Positions 1 through 9,343 of a DNA stretch of 64,000 nucleotides are shown piece after piece. The DNA comes from Marinobacter profundi. GTDB lineage: Bacteria; Pseudomonadota; Gammaproteobacteria; Pseudomonadales; Oleiphilaceae. Location: the NCBI RefSeq assembly GCF_002744715.1, contig NZ_KZ319372.1, positions 209,593 through 273,592 on the forward strand, in the 5' to 3' direction. Position numbers and translations under genes: made by a program. Under the pieces are notes generated by a model, which searched no databases, was not told the DNA's origin, and saw only the letters and a program-made list of their open reading frames with translations. Position 1 is the stretch's first letter; each line of letters opens with the position of its first letter.

Positions 1-21
1 GGGCAAATGACCTGGCTAGCA

Positions 22-60
22 TAGCAAAACCGGCTGCCAGTTCCATGCCCGGTTTCACAG
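22..60 (-). terminator. Possible terminator downstream of pyrE
   Basis: A 7-bp inverted repeat (AAACCGG/CCGGTTT, arms 27-33 and 49-55) lies just past the pyrE stop on the minus strand and is followed there by a short T stretch. The loop is long, so this is a weak call. Confidence 0.35.
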
Positions 61-63
61 GCC

Positions 64-702
64 TCAGATTCCGTAGGTTGACCGGTAGTCGGCGACTTTG
101 CGGGCATGCTCGTCAAAGCCCGGCTGGGACTTGAGGTAGTCCAGTACCTGGTTGAGCTGGATGATGCTGACCACGGGAATGCCGAACTCCGCCTCGACTT
201 CCTGTATCGCAGACAACTCGCCGTTGCCCCGTTCCTGGCGGTCCAGCGCAATGAGGACGCCGGCAGGTTCGGCGCCGGCGGCGCGGATCAGTTCGATGGA
301 TTCGCGAATGGCGGTGCCTGCGGTGATGACATCATCGACAATCAGCACCTTGCCCTGCAGGGCGGCGCCGACAATGTTGCCGCCCTCGCCATGATCCTTC
401 TTTTCCTTGCGGTTGAAGGCAAAGGGGCGGCTGTCGCCGGTTTCCGCAAGGGCCATCGCGGTGGCGGTGGCCAAGGGAATGCCCTTATAGGCGGGGCCGA
501 AAATGATGTCATAATTCAGGCCGCTGCGCCGGAGTGCTGAGGCGTAGGCGCGGCTGAGCTGCACCAGGTCGTCACCGGTATTGAACAGCCCGGCATTGAA
601 AAAATACGGGCTGGTGCGACCGGATTTCAGGGTGAACTCGCCAAAACGAAGGACGTTCCGGCTGATGGCAAATTCGATAAAATCGTGCTGATAGTCGTGC
701 AT
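64..702 (-). CDS. pyrE: Orotate phosphoribosyltransferase
   Basis: Transfers a phosphoribosyl group from PRPP to orotate to give OMP, in the cytosolic de novo pyrimidine pathway. The 212-residue product begins [12 protein letters not shown] and shows the PRPP-binding loop [13 protein letters not shown] and the core [13 protein letters not shown]. An upstream ATG at 756 would add 18 residues with no family counterpart, so the internal start at 702 is chosen; its length then matches the pseudomonad enzyme. It is divergent from crc, the pyrE-crc-rph order of Pseudomonas. Confidence 0.95.
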   Translation of the reverse strand: MHDYQHDFIEFAISRNVLRFGEFTLKSGRTSPYFFNAGLFNTGDDLVQLSRAYASALRRSGLNYDIIFGPAYKGIPLATATAMALAETGDSRPFAFNRKEKKDHGEGGNIVGAALQGKVLIVDDVITAGTAIRESIELIRAAGAEPAGVLIALDRQERGNGELSAIQEVEAEFGIPVVSIIQLNQVLDYLKSQPGFDEHARKVADYRSTYGI

Positions 703-783
703 GGCAAGGTTTCTGGCGGGTCCGGTTCTTTCAAAAGCGCGTAAAAACGGTATCATACACTCAAACCGAATCAGGGAACATGT

Positions 784-1590
784 ATGCGGGTAGTATCAAT
801 CAGCGTCAATGGCCTGGCTCAGGCCGTTGAAAAGGGCTTTTTTGACTGGCTGGCCGCGCAGGATGCCGACGTGGTCTGTGTCCAGGATCACCGCATGCGC
901 GCCTATGAGATCGAAGATTACAATCTCATCCCCAAAGGCTACGAAGCCTATTTTATTGACGGCGAAAAGAACGAGGACGGCGGTGTCGGTATCTACACCC
1001 GTCATTTCCCGAAAGCCATCATGTACGGATTTGCCAATGAGCAGGCGGATCGTGAAGGTCGATTCATCCAGGCCGATTTCGACAAGGTCAGTGTTGCGTG
1101 TGTCCTTGCGCCCTGTGCCCTGGGCAAGGAAGACGATCCCATCGGTGATAATGACCTGACCGCGCTGGACCATAAAGATGACTTTATGGAGGCGTTTGGC
1201 CTGCACATGCAGAAAACCCTGCGCAAGCGCCGCCAGTTCATCTTCTGCGCCAACCTGCAAACCGCACACCACGTTACTGACGCCAGTTCCCGCTACCACA
1301 AGCTGGACGTATCCGGTTTTCTGCCCCACGAGCGTGCGTGGCTCGACCGGCTGTTCGACGAGATGGGTTGCATCGACGCCTTCCGCGAGATCAACAAGCA
1401 AAGCAATCAGTTCACCTGGTGGCCGGAGTGGGCCGAAGGCTGGCGCAAGAATGCGGGTATTCGCGTTGATTACCAGTTGCTGACGCCTGGCATCCGCAAG
1501 ACCATTCTTGATGGCTGGATCGACGATGGCACCCGGTTTTCCGATCATGCGCCGGTAGTGATGGATTACGACATCGAAATCGGCTTCTGA
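784..1590 (+). CDS. crc: Catabolite repression control protein Crc
   Basis: An ExoIII/EEP-fold protein of 268 residues. In Pseudomonas, Crc helps Hfq hold A-rich sites on target mRNAs and has no nuclease activity. Seen here: the fold markers VNG (near residue 9), RVDYQL and SDHAPVV remain. The ExoIII catalytic Glu region reads VCVQDHR, and the motif that should be GD(F/W)N reads FCANLQTAH, so key metal and catalytic residues are gone. Location between pyrE and rph matches pseudomonad crc. The window also holds cbrA, cbrB and a crcZ-like sRNA. A true xthA is the alternative, but residue loss and synteny argue against it. Confidence 0.88.
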   Translation: MRVVSISVNGLAQAVEKGFFDWLAAQDADVVCVQDHRMRAYEIEDYNLIPKGYEAYFIDGEKNEDGGVGIYTRHFPKAIMYGFANEQADREGRFIQADFDKVSVACVLAPCALGKEDDPIGDNDLTALDHKDDFMEAFGLHMQKTLRKRRQFIFCANLQTAHHVTDASSRYHKLDVSGFLPHERAWLDRLFDEMGCIDAFREINKQSNQFTWWPEWAEGWRKNAGIRVDYQLLTPGIRKTILDGWIDDGTRFSDHAPVVMDYDIEIGF

Positions 1591-1607
1591 TAATCTGCAG
1601 TGAAATA

Positions 1608-1642
1608 AGCGTGTCCGGAGCCGGTCGGTTGCCGGACACGCT
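1608..1642. terminator. Bidirectional terminator between crc and rph
   Basis: An 11-bp perfect inverted repeat (AGCGTGTCCGG/CCGGACACGCT, arms 1608-1618 and 1632-1642) sits between two convergent genes. It has no long T tract on either side. Confidence 0.6.
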
Positions 1643-1656
1643 CTAGAATCCGCGGG

Positions 1657-2373
1657 TCAGGCTGACAGCGCTTCCTGCTGGATCTCGAACAGTCTCGTAA
1701 TGCCCTGCCTGGCCAGTGTCAGCATGCTGTCCAGCTCCTCCTGGACGAACGGCGCACCTTCGGCGGTGCCCTGAATCTCAATGAAGCCACCCTGATCCGT
1801 CATGATCACGTTCATGTCCGTCTCGGCCTCGGAGTCTTCCGGGTAGTCCAGGTCCACCACCGGAGTTCCCTTGTAGACACCCACTGACACTGCGGCAACC
1901 ATCTGCTTCAGCGGTGATTTCTTCAGGCGTTTTTCCGCGACCAGATGGTTCAGGGCATCCACCAGCGCGACGCAGCCGCCGGTGATGGCGGCGGTCCGGG
2001 TGCCACCATCGGCCTGGATGACGTCACAATCCACCGTAATGGTGTGCTCGCCAAGGGCGCTCAGGTCCACCGCGGCCCGCAGCGAACGGCCGATCAGGCG
2101 CTGGATTTCGACGGTACGGCCGCCCTGCTTGCCACGGGCGGCTTCCCGCCCCATGCGACTGCCGGTGGAGCGCGGCAACATGCCGTATTCTGCGGTAATC
2201 CAGCCTTTGCCTTCGCCGCGCAGGAATGGCGGCACCTTGTTTTCCACCGAAGCGGTGCAGATGACCTTGGTGTCGCCGAACTCGATCAGTACGGAACCCT
2301 CGGCGTGACGGGTGTAATGGCGGGTAATTCGGATATCTCTCGGTTGTTCCGGAGTTCTTCCGCTGGGTCGCAT
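1657..2373 (-). CDS. rph: Ribonuclease PH
   Basis: A phosphorolytic 3'-5' exoribonuclease that trims tRNA 3' ends. The 238-residue product begins [18 protein letters not shown] and contains [10 protein letters not shown] and the phosphate/metal region [19 protein letters not shown]. Its length is normal for the family. The longer reading frame to 2667 was rejected because the extra 98 residues are unlike RNase PH and overlap the divergent yicC start. It converges on crc across a shared terminator. Confidence 0.95.
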   Translation of the reverse strand: MRPSGRTPEQPRDIRITRHYTRHAEGSVLIEFGDTKVICTASVENKVPPFLRGEGKGWITAEYGMLPRSTGSRMGREAARGKQGGRTVEIQRLIGRSLRAAVDLSALGEHTITVDCDVIQADGGTRTAAITGGCVALVDALNHLVAEKRLKKSPLKQMVAAVSVGVYKGTPVVDLDYPEDSEAETDMNVIMTDQGGFIEIQGTAEGAPFVQEELDSMLTLARQGITRLFEIQQEALSA

Positions 2374-2564
2374 AAAAGGTCCTGGTGTCTGTGGTGAGTG
2401 TCCGGGAATGGTCCCGGCCGAAAGTATGAAGTGAGGGCGGAGTATAGCATGGTCGGCGGCTTGTCCGGGGATGCCCCGGCGAGGCTTTGGTCGGGTTCGC
2501 CGCCGGGGGCGGGTGCCTGCTAAACTGTAGGTCTTTGTCACCAAGCCTCGATTGGGGAGCTGAA

Positions 2565-3431
2565 ATGATCCGGAGCATGACCGCCTTTGCCCGCCAGGAC
2601 ACCCAGGATGACTGGGGAACGTTGACCTGCGAGATCCGTACCGTGAATCACCGTTACCTGGAGCCATCCTTCCGCCTGCCCGAGGCCCTGCGAGAGCTGG
2701 AGAACAGCTTCCGTGAAACCCTTCGCCAACAGCTCAAGCGAGGCAAGGTGGACGTTGCCATGCGCCTGCAGGCAAGGGAGGGCGCCGATGCCCGGTTCGA
2801 GATCAGTGATGAGATGGCCCGCGCAGTCAACGACGCCGCAAACCACATCAATCGCTTGCTGGATAACCCCGCGCACATCAACGCGCTGGATGTCCTGCGC
2901 TGGCCCGGCGTGTTATCCGTGGCAGAGCAGGACTACGGTCCGGCCCGGGAAGCTGCCAATGAGCTGTTTCGCCGCACCCTGGAGGAGCTTGTGATTGTCC
3001 GTGAGCGGGAGGGCGAGCGTTTGCGCCCGCTGTTTGAGGATCGCCTCGAGGCCATGGCCCACGGGGTTGAAGAGGTCCGCACGCGGATGCCGGAATTGCT
3101 GACAGCCCAGGAACATGCGCTGCGGGAACGCTTCGAGAAGGCCAGGGTGGAGCTTGACAGTGATCGCATTGCCCAGGAGATGGTGATGCTGGCGCAGAAG
3201 AGCGATGTGGCGGAGGAACTGGATCGCCTGCAGACCCACATCCACGAGGTCCGGGATACCCTGCAAAGCGATGAGGCGATCGGCCGTCGCCTGGATTTCC
3301 TGATGCAGGAGCTGAACCGCGAGGCCAATACCCTGAGCAGCAAGAGTATTGATGCCCGGGTGACGAAAGTGGCGGTGGACCTCAAGGTGCTCATCGAACA
3401 GATGCGCGAGCAGGTGCAGAACCTGGAATAA
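2565..3431 (+). CDS. yicC: YicC-family endoribonuclease
   Basis: A 288-residue YicC protein. E. coli YicC is an RNase implicated in decay of particular small RNAs. The N-terminus [11 protein letters not shown] and the C-terminal segment [17 protein letters not shown] are hallmarks of the family. The ATG at 2565 is chosen over the in-frame start at 2487 because homologues begin with MIRSMT and a GGGGAG Shine-Dalgarno lies a few bases upstream. It precedes gmk, as in many proteobacteria. Confidence 0.92.
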   Translation: MIRSMTAFARQDTQDDWGTLTCEIRTVNHRYLEPSFRLPEALRELENSFRETLRQQLKRGKVDVAMRLQAREGADARFEISDEMARAVNDAANHINRLLDNPAHINALDVLRWPGVLSVAEQDYGPAREAANELFRRTLEELVIVREREGERLRPLFEDRLEAMAHGVEEVRTRMPELLTAQEHALRERFEKARVELDSDRIAQEMVMLAQKSDVAEELDRLQTHIHEVRDTLQSDEAIGRRLDFLMQELNREANTLSSKSIDARVTKVAVDLKVLIEQMREQVQNLE

Positions 3432-3442
3432 GCCGGACCTGA

Positions 3443-4183
<741 letters not shown>

Positions 4184-4329
4184 TCAGGCGTTTAGTTGTA
4201 TACAAATTGAGCCGATCACAGTAAACTGTGCGGTCTGCTGATTTCTGCGCCTGCTGGCCGGCTGCGTTTCACCGACGCAAGGCTGGCGGGCGCGCCTCAA
4301 GCTATTTGATCATTACAGTCGGGGAAGTT

Positions 4330-4542
4330 ATGGCACGAGTTACCGTTGAAGATTGCCTGGAGAACGTGGACAACCGGTTTCAGCTGGTCATGCTGGCCAC
4401 CAAGCGTGCACGCCAGATTGCCACCAAGGGTTACGAGCCGCTGGTGCCGGAAGAAAATGACAAGCCTACGGTTATTGCTCTGCGTGAAATTGCCGAAGGC
4501 AAGATCACTCGCAGTCTGCTGACTCAGGATGATGATGAGTAA
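4330..4542 (+). CDS. rpoZ: RNA polymerase omega subunit
   Basis: A 70-residue small subunit that assists assembly of RNA polymerase and contributes to a ppGpp site. It begins [20 protein letters not shown] and carries the conserved core [17 protein letters not shown] Shine-Dalgarno precedes the ATG at 4330, which decides against the in-frame start at 4228. A strong hairpin terminator follows at 4622. Confidence 0.96.
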   Translation: MARVTVEDCLENVDNRFQLVMLATKRARQIATKGYEPLVPEENDKPTVIALREIAEGKITRSLLTQDDDE

Positions 4543-4568
4543 AAACCGATTCAGTGCCGGCTGAGGCA

Positions 4569-4596
4569 TTGAAATCTGTCCTGACGGTTTTATAGT
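4569..4596 (+). promoter_or_regulatory. Candidate sigma-70 promoter upstream of spoT
   Basis: TTGAAA (4569-4574), a 16-bp spacer and TATAGT (4591-4596). The element is overlapped by an inverted repeat, TGTCCTG (4577-4583) and CAGGACA (4606-4612). It lies before the terminator at 4622-4648, so any transcript would meet that terminator within about 45 nt. Confidence 0.45.
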
Positions 4597-4621
4597 GTAA
4601 CTGTACAGGACATCGGAAGGA

Positions 4622-4648
4622 CCCGAATGCTTGCATTCGGGTTTTTTT
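4622..4648 (+). terminator. Rho-independent terminator between rpoZ and spoT
   Basis: An 8-bp stem CCCGAATG/CATTCGGG (4622-4629 and 4634-4641) with loop CTTG is followed by seven T residues (4642-4648). An in-frame ATG at 4627 falls inside the stem, which argues against it as the spoT start. Confidence 0.88.
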
Positions 4649-4683
4649 GTCCCTCAATTTCACAGACTGTCTGCGGAGGCGCG

Positions 4684-6840
4684 GTGTCGGCAGAGGCTAC
4701 GGCGGAAACAGTGGAAGGGCTGGCAGAAGAGCTCAGCACTTATCTGGATACCAGTCGCATCAACCAGGTGCGCAGGGCCTACTATTACGCCGAGCAAGCC
4801 CATGAAGGCCAGATGCGTCGCAGCGGCGACCACTACATTACCCACCCCCTGGCGGTGGCACGGATTCTTGCCGAGCTGAAACTGGACCACCAGAGCCTGA
4901 TGGCTGCCATGCTCCATGACGTCATCGAGGATACCGGCATCCCCAAGGATGCCCTGGCAGACCAGTTTGGTGAGGACGTTGCTGAACTGGTGGATGGCGT
5001 CAGCAAACTGACCCAGATCGAATTCCGGTCCCGTGCCGAAGCGCAGGCAGAGAACTTCCAGAAGATGACCCTCGCCATGGCCCGGGATATCCGCGTCATT
5101 CTGGTGAAACTGGCGGACCGTCTGCACAACATGCGCACCCTGGGGCCGATGCCCTATGAGAAACGCCTGCGGATTGCCACCGAGACCCTGGATATCTACG
5201 CCCCGATTGCCAACCGGCTGGGTATGCACTCGATCTTTACCGAGCTGGAAGATCTGGGGTTCTCGTCCCTTTACCCGATGCGCTCCCGCTACATCTCCCA
5301 GGCGGTCAGCAAGCTTCGGGGCAGCCACCAGCAGATCATTGAGGAAATCCGCTCCAGGCTGGAAGACAAGCTGGAGGAGCGAGGGCTTCCGGGGCGGATC
5401 ATCGGGCGCGAGAAACATCTGAACAGCATCTATAACAAGATGAAGTTCAAACAGAAATCCTTCCATGAAATCATGGATGTCTACGCCTTCCGCATCATTA
5501 CCGACACCGAGGACGACTGCTACCGCATCCTCGGTGCGGTTCACAGTCTCTACAAGCCGCTGCCGGGTCGCTTCAAGGACTACATTGCGATGCCCAAGGC
5601 CAATGGCTACCAGTCGCTGCACACCACCTTGTTCGGTATGCACGTAAACATTGAGATCCAGATCCGTACCGAGGAAATGGAGCACATCGCCAATAACGGT
5701 ATCGCGGCGCACTGGATGTACAAGAACGAGTCGTCAGATACGCTCACGGTGCACCAGAAACGGGTCGATCGCTGGGTTCAGGGGCTGATGGAAATGCGCG
5801 AGCGTGCCGATGACTCCCTGGAGTTTATCGAGCACGTCAAGGTCGACCTGTTCCCCGATGAGATCTACGTGTTTACCCCCAAGGGTAAGATCATGGAGCT
5901 GCCCCGAGGTGCAACGCCGATCGATTTTGCCTACGCGATCCACACCGATATCGGTAATGCCTGTGTGGCGTGCCGGATCAATCGCAATCTCGGTTCGCTG
6001 AGCCAGCCGCTGCAGAGTGGCCAGACGGTGGAAGTGATTACCGCACCCGGTGCCCGCCCCAATCCGGCGTGGCTCAGTTTCGTGGTGACCGGCAAGGCTC
6101 GCAGCAGCATCCGTCATGTCCTGAAACATCAGAAGCGCACCGAATCCATTGAACTGGGCAAGACGTTGCTGAAAAAGTCACTCAACGGTTTTGGTTTCAA
6201 GCTGTCCCTCATCGCCGACGAACAGGTGGCCGCCGTGGTACGCCACAACCAGGTGCAGAGCTTTGACGACCTGCTCAGCGAAATTGGCCTTGGTAATCGC
6301 ATGGCTTACCTGGTGGCCCGTCAACTGGCGATGTCCGGAGAAGGTGTGCTGGAGGAAGCGGACCAGGACCAGCCCCAGGCGGACGCAGGGTCGCGGGCGC
6401 CGGTCACAATTCGCGGTACCGAAGGATTGGTGGTCCGGTTTGCCAGCTGCTGCAAGCCGATTCCCGGAGATCCGGTGGTCGGGGTGATGGATTCCGGCAA
6501 GGGTATGGTGATCCACAGCGATACCTGCTCGAGACTACCGGAAGGGGACGAGGCGCGCGCCCGGCTTACCCACCTTAAGTGGGCCAAGGACATCACCGAC
6601 GAGTTCTCTGTGGAGCTGCGAGTCGAACTGGAACGCCAGCGCGGTGTCATTGCCGAGGTGGCCAATGCCGTCGCCATGGCGGACGGCAACATCGAACGTA
6701 TCAGCGTGGAAGAACAGAACGCCCGCCTGGGCATTGTCAGCCTGGTCATCCATGTTAACGGCCGTCGTCACCTGGCCCGGGTTATGCGGCGCATCAAAAA
6801 TATCCGTGCGGTTACCAATATCAGCCGGGTCCGGCACTGA
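4684..6840 (+). CDS. spoT: Bifunctional (p)ppGpp synthetase/hydrolase SpoT
   Basis: Makes and degrades (p)ppGpp in the stringent response. The 718-residue protein has, in order, an HD hydrolase domain with the intact HDVIED motif, a RelA/SpoT synthetase domain (around FHEIMDVYAFRI and GRFKDYIAMPKANGYQSLH), a TGS domain (VFTPKGKIMELPRGATPIDF) and a C-terminal ACT domain. The GTG at 4684 is preferred because GGAGG lies 5 nt upstream and because the ATG at 4627 sits inside a terminator hairpin. Confidence 0.93.
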   Translation: MSAEATAETVEGLAEELSTYLDTSRINQVRRAYYYAEQAHEGQMRRSGDHYITHPLAVARILAELKLDHQSLMAAMLHDVIEDTGIPKDALADQFGEDVAELVDGVSKLTQIEFRSRAEAQAENFQKMTLAMARDIRVILVKLADRLHNMRTLGPMPYEKRLRIATETLDIYAPIANRLGMHSIFTELEDLGFSSLYPMRSRYISQAVSKLRGSHQQIIEEIRSRLEDKLEERGLPGRIIGREKHLNSIYNKMKFKQKSFHEIMDVYAFRIITDTEDDCYRILGAVHSLYKPLPGRFKDYIAMPKANGYQSLHTTLFGMHVNIEIQIRTEEMEHIANNGIAAHWMYKNESSDTLTVHQKRVDRWVQGLMEMRERADDSLEFIEHVKVDLFPDEIYVFTPKGKIMELPRGATPIDFAYAIHTDIGNACVACRINRNLGSLSQPLQSGQTVEVITAPGARPNPAWLSFVVTGKARSSIRHVLKHQKRTESIELGKTLLKKSLNGFGFKLSLIADEQVAAVVRHNQVQSFDDLLSEIGLGNRMAYLVARQLAMSGEGVLEEADQDQPQADAGSRAPVTIRGTEGLVVRFASCCKPIPGDPVVGVMDSGKGMVIHSDTCSRLPEGDEARARLTHLKWAKDITDEFSVELRVELERQRGVIAEVANAVAMADGNIERISVEEQNARLGIVSLVIHVNGRRHLARVMRRIKNIRAVTNISRVRH

Positions 6841-6942
6841 GGCTGGCCGCAGGTCTGGTTGACACAGCTGCCGGCGAGGGGTGACGATTGCGGTTTTCCC
6901 CGTGCGGATATTACCGTTACCAAAGAGAGGACCCGGAAGGTC

Positions 6943-7329
6943 ATGACCAACAAATCCGTAATCCAGACCGATAAAGCACCCCAGGCCATCGGTACCTATT
7001 CCCAGGCTGTAAAGGCCGGCGACACCGTTTACCTGTCAGGCCAGATCCCTCTGGTGCCGGAAACCATGGAAGTGGTTGCCGGAGATTTCGCCGCCAAGAC
7101 ACGCCAGGTCTTCGAGAACCTCAAAGCGGTGTGTGAGGCTGCCGGTGGTGATCTGAAAGACATCGTCAAACTCAACATCTATATGACGGACCTGGCCAAC
7201 TTTGCCACCGTCAACGAAGTGATGGCGACCTATTTCCAGGAGCCCTACCCGGCCCGCGCGGCAGTTGGCGTGGCGGAGCTGCCCAAGGGCGTGCCCGTGG
7301 AGATGGAAGCGGTGATGGTACTCAGCTGA
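6943..7329 (+). CDS. ridA: RidA family enamine/imine deaminase
   Basis: Hydrolyses reactive enamines and imines made by PLP enzymes. The 128-residue protein has the family signatures [20 protein letters not shown] near the N-terminus and [17 protein letters not shown] near the C-terminus, including the Arg that binds substrate carboxylate. The start at 6943 fits the family, and a GGAAGG Shine-Dalgarno precedes it. It lies just downstream of spoT, as in Pseudomonas and E. coli. Confidence 0.93.
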   Translation: MTNKSVIQTDKAPQAIGTYSQAVKAGDTVYLSGQIPLVPETMEVVAGDFAAKTRQVFENLKAVCEAAGGDLKDIVKLNIYMTDLANFATVNEVMATYFQEPYPARAAVGVAELPKGVPVEMEAVMVLS

Positions 7330-7347
7330 GTTCCCCGGTTACCTCGT

Positions 7348-7382
7348 AACAACAAGGGGCGCCACTGGCGCCCCTTGTTGTT
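7348..7382. terminator. Bidirectional terminator between ridA and the SDR gene
   Basis: A near-perfect inverted repeat of about 16 bp with core CAACAAGGGGCGCC/GGCGCCCCTTGTTG and loop ACT lies between convergent genes. Confidence 0.75.
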
Positions 7383-7422
7383 GATGACGGTTGTTCCTGG
7401 CGGGTTGTTCCTGGTGAATGGC

Positions 7423-8325
7423 TTAAGCCGGTCCGCTTTGCCGGCGGATCATCTCGCCGTAGCCCGCCCGGTAATCCGGATAGCGGAAGCGGAACCCGGT
7501 ATCCAGCAGGCGCCGGTTCCGGCATTGCTTGCTGCCGGCCCGCCCTGCAGTGCGGGCGCCGGCGGCCGGGGCACTGCAAGGCACCTGCTGGCGAACCCAC
7601 TCCACCACTTCGTCGAGCCGCACCGGTTCGCAGTCGCTGACAACATAGCAATTGTCCAGCGGCCTGCCGTCCAGGGCTCGTTCGGTAAGGTGCGCCACCG
7701 CGGCGACTGCGTCGGCCTCGTGAATCCGGTTGCTGTAGGGGCCGGGACTGGCCGGGTTCATTTCGCCGCGGCGTACCGCGTCGAGGAAGCGCCTGCGGGT
7801 CGGTCCGTAAATTCCGCTGAATCGTACGATCGTTGCAGGGATGCCGCTGTTCAGGGCCAGCTGTTCCCCTGCCAGGATCTGCTGGCCGCTGAACTTCACC
7901 GGTCGGGTCGGGCTGAGCTCGTCCACCCAGCTGTCATCGTCCTGGTGGTAAACGCTGGTACTGCTGATAAACAGCAGGCGGGTGGTTGGCTTGCCGTGCA
8001 GCGCCGCAAGCAGGTTCTGCAGTCCCGCCACGTAAGCATCGCGGTAACCCTGCACGTCATAGCTGGACGGCGTCAGGCAGTAGATAATGATGTCGAGGTC
8101 GGCGGGCAGGGTATCCCGCAGCTGGTCAGGCTGGCGCAGATCGGCGCCGATGCCGTGAACGCCGGGTGGCACCCGGTCGGGATTTCGGCGCAGGCCGAAC
8201 ACGTCGGCGGCCGGCAGCAGGGCGCTGGCGATGGCGCCACCCAGGGCACCGCAACCGGCGACAAGAATGCGGGGGCGGTTTTCTGGCGGTTGGGGGTTTG
8301 CAGTGATTGCCATAGACAATTTCAA
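7423..8325 (-). CDS. NAD(P)-dependent epimerase/SDR family protein
   Basis: An extended short-chain dehydrogenase-like protein of 300 residues. The Rossmann motif appears as ILVAGCGALGGAIASAL (residues about 20-36). A catalytic-type STSVY segment (LLFISSTSVYHQDDDSW) and RFSGIYGP follow. These features fit the YeeZ/NAD-dependent nucleoside-diphosphate-sugar epimerase group, but substrate cannot be read from the sequence. It converges on ridA and is divergent from oxyR. The start could also be the ATG four codons later (8313). Confidence 0.8.
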   Translation of the reverse strand: MKLSMAITANPQPPENRPRILVAGCGALGGAIASALLPAADVFGLRRNPDRVPPGVHGIGADLRQPDQLRDTLPADLDIIIYCLTPSSYDVQGYRDAYVAGLQNLLAALHGKPTTRLLFISSTSVYHQDDDSWVDELSPTRPVKFSGQQILAGEQLALNSGIPATIVRFSGIYGPTRRRFLDAVRRGEMNPASPGPYSNRIHEADAVAAVAHLTERALDGRPLDNCYVVSDCEPVRLDEVVEWVRQQVPCSAPAAGARTAGRAGSKQCRNRRLLDTGFRFRYPDYRAGYGEMIRRQSGPA

Positions 8326-8373
8326 TCCTTATGCTTTAGCTCATAAATTAGTAAACGCTGACCGGAGCTCACC

Positions 8374-9336
8374 ATGACCCTCACCGAGTTACGTTACGTC
8401 GTTACCCTGGCCCGGGAAAAGCATTTTGGCCGTGCTGCAGAACGTTGTCACGTCAGCCAGCCTACTCTCAGTGTCGCGGTAAAGAAACTGGAGGACGAGC
8501 TGGGTATTCCGCTGTTCGAGCGCAGCAAGAGCAGCATCCGGGTGACAGAAACCGGCCAGCGTATCATCGAGCAGGCCCAGCGGGTGCTGGATCAGGTGGG
8601 GGTCATCAAAGACATGGCCCAGGACGGAAAGAACCAGCTGAATTCGCCGCTGAAAGTGGGCGCCATCTACACCATCGGGCCTTACCTGTTTCCCCACCTG
8701 TTGCCGGAATTGCGCCGTGCCGCGCCGGAAATGCCGCTGTACATTGAAGAAAATTATACTGCGAGCCTGCGCCAGAAGCTGCGTCAGTCGGAACTCGATG
8801 CCATCATTATCGCCCTGCCGTTCGAGGAGCCGGAAGTGGTGACACTGCCGCTTTACGATGAGCCGTTCGTGGTGCTGCTGCCAGCGGGCCATCCACTGGC
8901 GGCAAAGGACAGCCTGACCGCCGAGGAAATTGCCCGGGAGCAGCTGTTGTTGCTGGGCCCCGGCCATTGCTTCCGCGACCAGGTGCTGGAGTCCTGCCCA
9001 CCGCTGGTGGAGGCGGTGACCCAGCATGCCGGTAACAACACCAGCGGGCCTGCCCTGGTAACGGAGGGCAGTTCACTGGAAACCATCCGTCACATGGTGG
9101 CGTCGGGGCTGGGTATTACGGTATTGCCGTTGTCGGCGGCTACCAGCATGCAGTATCACCAGGACATCCTGGCAGTCCGGCCGTTTGCGCCGCCGGTACC
9201 CTTCCGCACCGTTGCGCTGGCCTGGCGGGTGACCTTCCCCCGGCCGAAGGCCATCGATGTCCTTTCGCTGGCAGCCAGCCAGTGTCGGGTGATCGAAAAG
9301 GCCAGCAGGGACACGCCGGCTGTTGCCGGGGCCTGA
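8374..9336 (+). CDS. oxyR: LysR-type hydrogen peroxide sensor OxyR
   Basis: A LysR-family activator that senses peroxide through a cysteine pair. The N-terminal helix-turn-helix includes FGRAAERCHVSQPTLSVAV. The effector domain has GHCFRDQVLESC, which places the redox cysteines exactly at residues 199 and 208, as in E. coli OxyR. The 320-residue length suits the family. recG follows 7 bp after the stop, the oxyR-recG order of pseudomonads, so the two are probably cotranscribed. Confidence 0.95.
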   Translation: MTLTELRYVVTLAREKHFGRAAERCHVSQPTLSVAVKKLEDELGIPLFERSKSSIRVTETGQRIIEQAQRVLDQVGVIKDMAQDGKNQLNSPLKVGAIYTIGPYLFPHLLPELRRAAPEMPLYIEENYTASLRQKLRQSELDAIIIALPFEEPEVVTLPLYDEPFVVLLPAGHPLAAKDSLTAEEIAREQLLLLGPGHCFRDQVLESCPPLVEAVTQHAGNNTSGPALVTEGSSLETIRHMVASGLGITVLPLSAATSMQYHQDILAVRPFAPPVPFRTVALAWRVTFPRPKAIDVLSLAASQCRVIEKASRDTPAVAGA

Positions 9337-9343
9337 GTACCCC

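Noticed and set aside
1657..2667. Long RNase PH reading with about 98 extra N-terminal residues
   Set aside because: The extra segment has no RNase PH character and overlaps the divergent yicC start; homologues begin at MRPSGR (2373).
4627..4683. ATG start for spoT at 4627
   Set aside because: The codon lies inside the rpoZ terminator hairpin; the GTG at 4684 has a proper Shine-Dalgarno.
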